Assembly (NCBI GenBank): GCA_038496445.1
Contig: JALMLS010000629.1
Coordinates: forward strand, 1-35,758
DNA from: Trichosphaerium sp. ATCC 40318
Lineage: Eukaryota > Discosea > Flabellinia > Trichosidae
DNA: 35,758 bases
Direction: 5' to 3'
The notes under the pieces were generated by a model, which did no database searches, was not told the DNA's origin, and saw only the letters and a list, made by a program, of their open reading frames with translations. The position numbers and the translations under genes were made by a program. This document shows, piece after piece, positions 10,390-21,778 of the stretch (position 1 is the stretch's first letter; each line of letters begins with the position of its first letter).

Positions 10390-11197
10390 TATGAAATGGA
10401 GTTTTAAGGGTACCAATAAAACCATCACAGCTGAGAAAACATGTACTCAAGGATGTTACAACGGTAACAAGCAAATATAAACATTGTAGTGTTATTGATT
10501 TTTTTTCTTTTTGTAGCACAAGGGTTGAAGTATTCGCTTTCGTCAGTAATACCTAATAAAGATGTTAGACAAGCTTAAATCAACCGCGAACCTTGGACAG
10601 TAGTCTTGTTTGACTGAAAATTCAGCAAATGACGTTCAACCAAAAACTGGTGAACACGTTATCCTTTGTTGTAGAACAGTTTTGATTGCTTGCGCTATGT
10701 TTTGATGGCATAACACCTCAAAGAAGGTCTTTAGGCCTAATGTGCATCAATTTTACAGATAGACTGCGCTTTCAGTAATGACTAAAAAACACTAACAACA
10801 ATTGGGAATCCGAGTATGAGTTCCAACGGCCTAAAGAATTAACAACTTACTACCTTTCACCATAACATTGTACGATATTTAAAGTCAAACTAAAAGCTAC
10901 AAATGTTCAATGTTACATTAACCTCCAGATATGGAGAAACATACCCGAACCTGGCAGGCATTACAAAGAATAGCGAAATTTGCTTGTCCACATAAAAAGA
11001 TACTGTTGTCAATATTGGCAATGGATAACTGATCAATGTACTCGGGCCCAAACTAAAGATTCTGATACAACTCGTATTGCTTTTGGGTAAATGACGAAAT
11101 CCAGGGCACGGGAAGCTTTTGAATGCACAGTTGGAAGATACTTGTTTTGCACTGAAAATTCTTGTGACAACTATAAACATTCGCTACACCAACAAAT
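10390..11197. other. No convincing gene
   Basis: Several short frames on both strands (for example minus 10890-11180), none with motif or splice support. Confidence 0.3.
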
Positions 11198-11470
11198 ATG
11201 ATGTACAACGCTTTGATTATTGGCATTTTATGTTGTATTTCCGTTCAGCATCTTGTACTTTCACAAAGTGAGTGATGGTTGTAAACGTATTCCCTCCAAT
11301 AACCTTTCTTTAGGTTATCCTACTCCTTTCTGCGCATCTGAATACTGGTCAAAATGGTACTAAGCTTCCCTTCAATAAGTTTGTCTTGCTGTTTTTAAAA
11401 GTCGTTCCTGTCTCTATCAGTAAAGTTTTTATCAGATTATTGGCGTAAAGCCCAAATATTAAAAAGCATA
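11198..11470 (+). pseudogene. WxxW-domain gene, 5' end fused to its own 3' flank (copy 3)
   Basis: This copy keeps the beginning of the WxxW gene that copies 1 and 2 lack. Exon 1 (11198-11267) encodes a signal peptide (MMYNALIIGILCCISVQHL, VLSQ). A 46-nt GT-AG intron (11268-11313) follows, then SYPTPFCASEYWSKWY, which contains the WxxW core after a cysteine. At GGTAC (11355-11359) the sequence jumps to the 3' untranslated part of the repeat (TAAGCTTCCCTTCAATAAG), giving an immediate stop after 39 aa. GGTAC also precedes AATGACGACC in copy 2, so a deletion between short matching words explains the fusion. A secreted 39-aa peptide could still be made, but the simplest reading is a deletion pseudogene. 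Confidence 0.65.
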
Positions 11471-11490
11471 ACAATCCCACAACGTCAATA

Positions 11491-11545
11491 CCTAAAAAGT
11501 CTTGGTTTAGTCAAAAAAAAAGCAGCTAAAAAGTTTCAATTGAAA
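11491..11545 (+). promoter_or_regulatory. Conserved 5' flank of the secreted JAMM-like family
   Basis: CCTAAAAAGTCTTGGTTTAGTC followed by an A-rich stretch and TTGAAA precedes the ATG of copy B. The same arrangement precedes copy C (34217-34173 on the minus strand) and, shortened, copy D (about 24471-24508) and copy A (before the MITE). It is conserved beyond the coding part, so either promoter function or recent duplication explains it. Confidence 0.45.
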
Positions 11546-12654
11546 ATGAAAGTTCAAGCCGCTTTTCTTCTCTTTTGCTCTTTGATTGCGCTATCTGCAT
11601 CTCAGTGCGCTTGGCAAACACAACCAACAGTATGGAACACTGTTGGTAAATTCGTTCTTTACAAAATAGATCAACCAAACACGCACGTGACACCACTTTT
11701 CACCTATTTCACCTTTTGCGACAAAAAGACTCATTTTTCTTACTTTTAGTCCTACTCTTCTCTCAACACAGTTGAGTCCTCCAGCAACACCGACATCATA
11801 CAATAACTGGAAGAGTTGGGTACTGAAGACTTTTTCATCTGCAGTTGACCCTCTTGACCAACGAGCACTTCTCGAAGTACGTAAACGCCAAACGTACAAA
11901 GAAAGTAAAACGCTAACTTGAAAAAAACAGAGACAACGTAAAATTTTCTCTGGTGCTGGATTCTCGACTCACAATTTTGACGTTATTTTGAATGGAAAAG
12001 TAGGAACAATATCAAACATCACATGCCTGGAGTATCTGTTGTACAACCTCCAAAATGAAAGATTTCCATTAGATAAGAATCCTTCTGAGTTTGGCACATG
12101 GGTTCTTCAAAAGGCACGTGTAAAAACGTAATTACTCATCATTTGACGTGGCACGTGCACCATTAAATTTCTAACCTTTTGGGCATTAAAGTTTGCGTAC
12201 TGATGATTGGTCTAACTTGCGTTCTATTTAGGGGAATGATTGGCGCCTTTATGTACAACTAGGACCTGATGCCAGTGTTTCTCCAACATCACAAATTACA
12301 AGTGCTGTAAGCGCAGATATCAGATCAGGATACACTTTTGTTTCATTCCTTCACCTTCATCCTTTCTTTCCAAACTTACCTGGTGACATCGCTGGAACAT
12401 GCATCCCAAGCGATCCTGACTTGGGTACATTCAAGAACTTCATGCAAAACGAGAACATGAAAAACGCATGGATCTGTAACGGCGTTTCAAGCTTCAAGTT
12501 CCCTATGACTCAATTGAATGTCTTCCAAATCGGCTCTTTGACTGGAGCAAATACCACCAATGGATGTCTTGATTGTTTCCCAGACGGTAACACTATAATC
12601 GATCTCACCACCAGCAATATTGCTCAGGTCGATGCCCTTCAACAAAAACAATAA
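11546..12654 (+). CDS. Secreted JAMM/MPN-like domain protein, copy B (intact)
   Basis: Four exons: 11546-11686, 11772-11876, 11931-12119, 12232-12654, all in register, 285 aa. Residues 1-20 form a signal peptide (MKVQAAFLLFCSLIALSASQ). The C-terminal half carries E135 (SEFGTW), H186-x-H188-P (FLHLHPFFP) and S205-x-x-D208 (PSDPDLGTF), the order of ligands in JAMM metallopeptidases. E-to-H spacing (51) is normal; the HxH-to-D gap (20) is longer than the usual 10-12 but like some RHS-associated JAB-type domains. After it come paired cysteines (CLDCF). JAMM enzymes normally cut isopeptide bonds inside cells; a secreted one would need another substrate. The motif is seen, the fold and activity are inferred. 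Four other copies lie in the window, all broken. Start chosen at ATG 11546; an upstream TTG is ignored. Confidence 0.7.
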
Positions 12655-12936
12655 AAATATGCTAAACCTTTTAGTTCTTTTTCGAATTAATAGTTGTTTT
12701 CTTAAGATACATTCAAGTCCGCTATGAGAAGTAGTATTGAATAAAAAAATCACGTGTTTGTAAGCTTTCTTTTTAGTGAAATGATTTTATTAACAAGGTT
12801 CGGCTTCATTAGCTCTAGTTGGTAACCTTAAAACTTGTATTCTTCATTTCGATTTTGTTATCAAAATTTATTTAAAACAGGTGTTATAGTACAGACTTTG
12901 GGTTTTTTTTTGTTTTCATATATTATTATAATACGC
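12655..12936. other. Convergent 3' intergenic region
   Basis: Lies between the stops of the plus-strand secreted gene and the minus-strand transporter. AATAAAA words occur near 12649 and 12738 and may serve polyadenylation. No gene seen. Confidence 0.35.
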
Positions 12937-15550
12937 TTAAGCTTTACTATCATCGTTGTCATCTTCATGACCAGATAGATTAGGGGGTACATCCCAGTTC
13001 ATTTTTTCTACAAAAAAAGTTAACAACGACAAAAGTAAGACAAGTATTTGTTCAGGTTTCGCACCTGAAGATGTCTGTGCTGATCCAGATTCTTCATCAC
13101 CTACAGTTGTAGTAATACGCTCTTGCTTATTGATACCTGGAATAAGTCCAGCATATCTGGAAGGAGCTCTTCTGAATTCCCTCTTTGTAGTTTTTGTTCT
13201 ACAAAAAAATAAGCAAAAGACAAATATAACTGTTAACGCAAAAGCTTTGAACACAGGTTACAAACCTTACAAGAAAAAAGGCGAGAAATGGTGACACGTA
13301 CATATATTTGTTGATAGTTTTCTTGTAGGTTTTTCTACCATAAGGGTAGAGCCAACTGAGCACCCATACGAAAAATAGACTTCCAGCGCCAACAAAACAC
13401 AGTAAGTAACGCAATAGTAGTTTAACTTCCTCTGGTTGAGATTGTCCAGCCACTAGGTCAGTAATATATCCCTCACGTTCCAAAAAGAAACCGATAAGAT
13501 ATAAAGCAACAGCCTAAACGAACAGATTAGAACAAATAAAAAAGCAAGAATAAAACAAGAAAATAGTTTTAACACGTGCCTGCAAAATAGACTGGAATAC
13601 CTCCATCATGGAGAACATAAATCCCTCTGTGCGGCTTTTCAGGCGCATGTAAGCAAGATCGCATACATCAGCCATTAAAGCATTCGGAAGCGTAAAATTA
13701 ATCGCAAGTCTATTCACACTTAGGAACCACAAAAAGTGTACCAAAAATAATCATTAAGAACGCACGTGATACCAAAAGCTCCAGCAAGAGGATACGAAAG
13801 CCAACGCAACTTATCATCGTCTACACTTTAGTTAGCACAACGTTCTACGGTACAAAAAACTAGCACCCTGGATGGGGATCGAACCCACAACCTTTGGCTT
13901 AGGAGGCCAATGCTCTACCATTGAGCCACCAGGGTTTAGTGTGTTGGCAAGGTAGCAACTCTGAAGGTACCCAACGAGAGAAAGCTATTTGCTAGAGAGT
14001 TCAATCTAGATTAATCGTACCTGGTACAAAGTACAGACATATGAAAACAATCAATCCCCAAGCAGCTCCCAAATTTATCAGTAACCACTTGTCAAAGTAT
14101 CGAGTTAGTTTCATTAGTATGAAAACTGTTATAACTGTAACACCCATCATGCATACTGCCATCTATACGATTTCGTTAGGAATCCCATGTCTTGTGCTTA
14201 TATATTCCTTACGTGTGTAAAATTAACAATCTCAAAACCTAGTGCGTGAACAGCATAGAGAGGTAGAACAGAAAATGTTACTGCCTAGTCAAAAATAAGC
14301 ACTTTAAATAAATACTGTGAATAACATTACACGTACTTGTGTTAGCATACTTAGTGCATAGATTAATACCACAACAACGAAAGATCGCATGGTGAATGCG
14401 CTGCAACATGTTTTGCAGCAACCAATATCCTCGTCTTGCTATTGCAACTTGTTATTATACAAGATAGAGAAAAAACACGCCATACCAAAATTGGCAAATA
14501 GTTCGTACCTCTTCTGGTATTTTTTCCTTTGTTGTAAAGAAACATACTACACTCAATATTAACACCATACCTGCAGGTATAGCAGCCAAATACGCCTAAC
14601 ACACTATTTAATAAACAACGATTAAGGTGAGAACTTTGAGGCGGATTCTTACGTATGTCCATGTTCCATTTGCATCTAGCAAACTCAAAAGAAGCCACGA
14701 ACCAGCAACAAGGAGTAGCATGCCAACAAATGAAAATATTGATCTTGAACTACTCAGATGCAACCGAGTTTTGAAATTCTTAACATAAGAGTAAGGGCCA
14801 CAGCATTCACATAAAAAAATAGCGAAGTGTTCAGGTTTTTTTTTTGTGCTTACTTTTGTTAGCGCTGGTGCAAGTGCTGAGTGTGGTACAGATACGACTG
14901 TGAATAGAGCCATGAATGTAGATAGTAATACGAAGTAGTAAGCCACTCGTCCGACATCAGAACTAGTTGATGTGTAAGCGAAAAAAACAGTTAGGATTAA
15001 ACGAAAATCGAGGTTGGTTTTCTGATTTTTTTTTTTGGCTTAAAACGTGTTGTAGGTGATATTTGAATTATTCAGCGAGCGTACAAAGAGTTTTTGTAGA
15101 ATGCGGCAACGATTGCAAAAGGAAATAATAAACCACCGGCTATTACAAACGGACGTCGCTTGTGGCGTCCAGGTATTGCGTCAGATATCTTTTATAAAGA
15201 GTTAGGCACAAATAACCTAATTTACAAATTGGCGTACAAAGCCAATAGAGAATGAGCCTACTATTTGCACAACTTGCCCGACAGCAAGTAAAATACCCGC
15301 TAATGACGGCTCGATCTAAAATAACAATCAAAATACGCTTTTCAACGCGTTTATACTACCGGGTGCGTACCTGTGCGATATCAAGAAGAAACTGCAAGTA
15401 AAACATGTTTACTATCAAATCGGCTCCTTGTAGACCCATAGATAACGACCCGTATCCCAAAATCGTATACATGGGTAACTTGTCATTTTTTTGTGGTACT
15501 GTCCTCTTTGGATGATTCGTTGTTAGACCAGTCGCATCATTTTCAGACAT
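12937..15550 (-). CDS. GPH/MFS_2-type cation:sugar symporter
   Basis: About 538 aa in 14 exons, start ATG 15550, stop TAA 12939-12937. The family (MelB-like, glycoside-pentoside-hexuronide symporters) moves sugars or related solutes with a cation across a membrane. N-terminal LPMYTILGYGSLSMG begins TM1. GFISDAIPGRHKRRPF is the loop 2-3 signature (D and RRP). VPHSALAPALTK matches the conserved VPY.AL..ELT element, and LPNALMADVCDLAYMR with RTEGFMFSM matches the second-half loop. About 12 membrane segments are spread one or two per exon. The C-terminal tail is hydrophilic and acidic (GHEDDNDDSKA). Introns are about 45-110 nt except one of 200 nt (14020-13821) that contains a tRNA gene on the same strand. 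Substrate cannot be read from the sequence. Confidence 0.88.
13854..13859 (-). terminator. RNA polymerase III terminator of the tRNA
   Basis: Run of six T on the minus strand, 5 nt after the 3' end of the mature tRNA; T runs of four or more end Pol III transcripts. Confidence 0.75.
13865..13935 (-). tRNA. tRNA-Arg (anticodon CCT)
   Basis: 71 nt, folds without mismatches in its stems: acceptor ACCCTGG/CCAGGGT, D stem GCTC/GAGC, anticodon stem TTGGC/GCCAA with loop CTCCTAA (anticodon CC T, reads AGG), 5-nt variable loop, T stem GTGGG/CCCAT with loop TTCGATC. A box (TGGCTCAATGG) and B box (GGTTCGATCCC) are both present. No intron. It lies within an intron of the transporter gene, same strand. 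Confidence 0.95.
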
Positions 15551-16003
15551 GGCCTTGTTAGCGTGTGAATGGGTTTTTTAATACACAAATACGGGTTTAA
15601 GGTGGGAAGACTCCGGATGTTTTTGGCTATTTTTTGTAGTTAGTTTTTTTTTGTACAACTTCGTTGACATGTGCCTCAACGGAACGCATTTGAGCTCGAT
15701 TGTTTGTTGGCTCTTTAGAATTAGACAAACATTGTACACACTATCCGATAACAACATACGTCACTACCTCAACCTGCTACCTGTAGTGCAACAGGATTCA
15801 AAAAAAAATCAAGACTTTTTTTCATTGCACTGCAATGTTTAAAATACAGGGTTTGTTTTATTTGTTATTGTTAAAAAATATCTTCAAGACAGAAAAAAAA
15901 AACACAGGTGTTGTCTTGGAACTTTTCACGTTTTTTCGGTAAAAAAAAGAATTCGCTTGGTTTTTGGGAGATTTCTCGTTATCATTTTGATTGATGCTTT
16001 TGT
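15551..16003. other. Intergenic, transporter promoter side
   Basis: Between the transporter start and the 3' end of the BTB gene, both on the minus strand. Long A and T runs; a 63-codon plus-strand frame (15651-15842) has no motif. Confidence 0.35.
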
Positions 16004-18827
16004 CAGTCTACCAGATAAGGTGTTCGTATACGCCTTCTTCTAACACCAATTCTTCTTGGTCTGTCTCTTGGTAGATCAAGTCTTCTTTGCTGGTTTGGTT
16101 CAACATACTAAAAATGAATAAGGAAAAGGTTCTCTGACTATTAATCGCAGTCACGCGCTTTTCTGTGCAATGGAGGCAAGACACAAACGACTTGGTATTT
16201 CTTATGGATATTTACGTTAAATTCAATCAAAAGAGAACGTACCCACATGCCCATACCAGGAAGAGATGTAAGTGGTAATTCTGGGTTAAGTTTCCTACGT
16301 TTACTTCTTCGTGGCTTATCTAAAACAAACGGATTAGCTCCATCCACGAAGCAGCTACAAAATGTGAAGAATCACTAGGACAATAACATAAAATGTAATT
16401 GAAAGTGTTATAGTAGGCTTAAGTTGGCGTTTTTGGAATGTACAAAACAGAGAAATGTGTTGGGTTTTTTTCTGTTCTTTCATTCAAAGACTCACCTCGA
16501 TATTCATCAAAATTATGAGCCAGTAAACCGTTTAGTAGATAATCTTTAAAATGAGGAGATTGTTTGAGCTCTTCATACTCGCCTGTATGATCTCTCAATT
16601 TCTTAATTTCTCGTTGTGTAAATCGTGAAAACCTAAACAAGAATTACTAGGTTTGAACACTTGATATATCATTACTGCTCGATGTTCATAACAAGGAAAC
16701 AGGGCCACGTACCTTACAAGTTTTAATAGATCTTCTCTCTTCTCAGCATCATTCTCTTTAATCCATCTACATATCGCAGCGAGGATTTGAATCTCACTTT
16801 CCACCTAAGATAATTTAACCAAAAAAACAACACTGTGGTCTTTAAACTCTTTGTTTAAAAAGACGCAAGTGTCGCATTTAGATAGACACCAATGGTTACG
16901 CACTCATATATGATAACAGAACAATTTTTAACTATCAAGTTGTTTTCCAAAAAAAAAAAAAAGAAAATGTAGAACCAGGTTACGAACCTCTAGATTATCA
17001 TCCTGGAGTATATCACATAGTAAATTATATTCTAGTTTTACAAATTTATCAGAGCTTATAGCTGTATCAAAGTGCTTGCAAATATATTGTTTACAAGCAT
17101 CCTTTATACTCTTCAAAGAGTAAAAGTCGCCGAACTAAAAAAAAATGTCAAAAAAAAAACAAAAAAAAAACATTATTAGGTCACTACTCTCTTCTGAACG
17201 ATTGATTCAATGCTCACATATATACAGTCATTATCATACATATGTGATATATTAAAGAGCTGGTAAAGATTACTGTACCAACCAGAACCAATGTCAAGAA
17301 AATTATTTTTGTCGAAAAAAAAGAAAAAAAGTTCTTGAACCAATGCTATACACCAAGGTGTTACATGGTGATATCATCTATTACATATGTATAAATAAGG
17401 TACCTGTAATATCTCGAAACAATTCTCACCTTAAAACACAATAAGAAAGGGAAGTAAATGAAGAAAACAAGTCAAGATTTTTTGTTCATTTTAGGAAATC
17501 GGAACTACTCTTGTGCTCAACTTTTTTCTTCCAACAAAAACAAATTTTCGACGTACTACTAAGCCTCGATATAACACTGTCAACGCATTGGTCAACGAGT
17601 TCTTCTACATCATACATATGCGCTAGGTGTAGTACTTCAAGTATATCATCTACGCTAGTTGATGCTTGCGTTTTAAGTTGACCTACGCATTTTTTTTTAG
17701 AAAGGCGAGAACTTCGAAAAAAAAAGAAAAAAAAATAAAACGAAGCGCATTGCGAGTCGTACAGCTATAGCACCACTCCAAAAATATCTTAAACGTGCTC
17801 GCATTTACTTCATTGAGCGTTATTTCTGTTTGGTTAGACTCCTTCAATGCTCTAAACGGAGATTTTCAGATTAGAATGCCAGTGCGTTTTTGAATTTTTT
17901 CAAGAAGAAAAAACAATAACTAAAGGTTTACCCTGAGAACATCTTTTTGAAATATGGACTCCACATTGATAATATCGCCTATTCAAAGGGTTAGAGACAA
18001 GAAAAGAAAGAAAAAAATCAAAGAGCAATTTTAGGTGTACTTTATGTGCCGAAATCTTTTCATCTTCAACGTGCAATATAATATCAGCTACATTGATAAA
18101 AATCAGTTGAAAACCCGGTACTATTAGCAACTGAAGGACAAAAAAAAATTGAGATTTGCGAAGTGGGTTTTTTTTGATTTCATGTTTTTCAAACCCACGG
18201 TTATCTGAGCTACTTATACAATGCGCGTACAAAACGACATGTCCCCGTAGAGTTTTCTTAACTACGTAAAAGTAAGCAAAGCGTTGGTTGAGCCGAGAAT
18301 AAAAGCGTTTTGTCGTTAAAGGATAGAACATTGGGCCAGTAATTATGTTGTTTTGGCGAACGCGTGGCTTTTTGAAAAAATGGAATTACATCTACGTACT
18401 TTCGAAGATAAGATGCGGTCACCTCTTGTTGAGTTGCTTCGAGCGTCAGACGTACGTCTAGCACCTAGGTAAAAAGATTACACATCAACCGTCGTTGATA
18501 CGATGACAAATTGGTAATGAGTTATCACAATTGGCGATCAATGGCCTTGCGAAACTGTGGCGCAGTTTTGTCAACCGATAAATGGAATTACCTTTGGTAG
18601 CTGCTGTTGGAGCACCGTAGAGATCATGTAAGGTACCCCAGCGTGAGTAAGGCATCCTTGGGATAAGGTGCTCATTTTCGTCGTCATCTATACCGTTTCC
18701 CAGTCGGTGTGGGGGGCGTCGACCCACTACAGGTCCCACAACAGGTGGAAATGCAAGCTCCTACAATGCATTTGAGTTTTATTAGGCCAAGCAAATACGA
18801 TAGTACGTCTCCAGTTAAATCAAGCAT
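16004..18827 (-). CDS. BTB-BACK domain protein
   Basis: Multi-exon gene, about 550 aa, probably a substrate adaptor for a Cullin-3 ubiquitin ligase or another BTB scaffold. A 21-nt first exon (18827-18807, MLDLTGD) is joined to 18760-18592 (ELAFPPVVGPVVGRRPPH). The BTB domain shows INVADIILHVEDEKISAHK, then AILSMWSPYFKKMFSG, ALKESNQTEITLNEVN, FKIFLEWCYS and VLHLAHMYDVEELVDQC. BACK follows: SENCFEILQ, FGDFYSLKSIKDACKQYI, SEIQILAAICRWI, LLKLVR. A region QREIKKLRDHTGEYEELKQS and a basic patch KPRRSKRRKLN (possible nuclear signal) come next. The last exon is uncertain: two frames end at 16004 or 16008. No Kelch repeats are seen. One intron (about 17135-17400) is unusually long at 265 nt. The N-terminal exon boundaries around 18200-18460 are my best fit. 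Confidence 0.75.
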
Positions 18828-18943
18828 CTGTGACGCGTTGTTTGAATACACCCTCGCACACGTAAGAATCCTGGCAGCTAAAACCAACGTTGACTTGTGA
18901 TTTTTTACTTATTGTTTAGAACAGCCGTAATCATTAGAGCCTC
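18828..18943. promoter_or_regulatory. Short divergent promoter region
   Basis: About 116 bp separate the proposed start of the BTB gene (minus) and that of the aminotransferase (plus). No clear TATA box. The gap would be larger if the aminotransferase starts further downstream. Confidence 0.35.
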
Positions 18944-21447
<2,504 letters not shown>

Positions 21448-21778
21448 TATTACCAAAACGAATGCGAAGACGCTGACGTTTCTGCAATTTTTTTTCGAGA
21501 TAAGCCTAAATAAATGTTATGTTTTAGTGCATCGTTCTACCTACTGAAGTAATTTATTCTCAAAAAAACATAGCTAGTACATTAACAAGAACCTTATAGA
21601 GCAATATCGCGTTTTTATTGCGTATTTACAAAATACCAGTTTGGCTGTCAAACTTGTACCATTCAGTGAATATTTTTTATTGTAAGATTGAAACGGTTTA
21701 TGTAAATTATTCAAAATTCTGATTTTATCACGAAGTTGACAACTGCTCCTATTACTTACCTTTTGGCCGACAGTAAAC
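21448..21778. other. Intergenic between aminotransferase and F-box/SNF2 gene
   Basis: AATAAATG at about 21508 may be the aminotransferase poly(A) signal. A 117-codon minus frame (21574-21927) overlaps the next gene's first exon and is not supported. Confidence 0.4.

Noticed and set aside
11591-11899. Minus-strand 102-codon frame over copy B
   Set aside because: Shadow of exons 1-2 of the plus-strand gene, crossing its intron.
14363-14698. 111-codon minus frame in the transporter region
   Set aside because: Runs across exon-intron borders of the transporter in a different frame; the correct frame gives conserved membrane segments.
17135-17400. Possible extra exon in the 265-nt BTB intron
   Set aside because: Poly(A)/poly(T) runs and stops in all frames; no coding texture.
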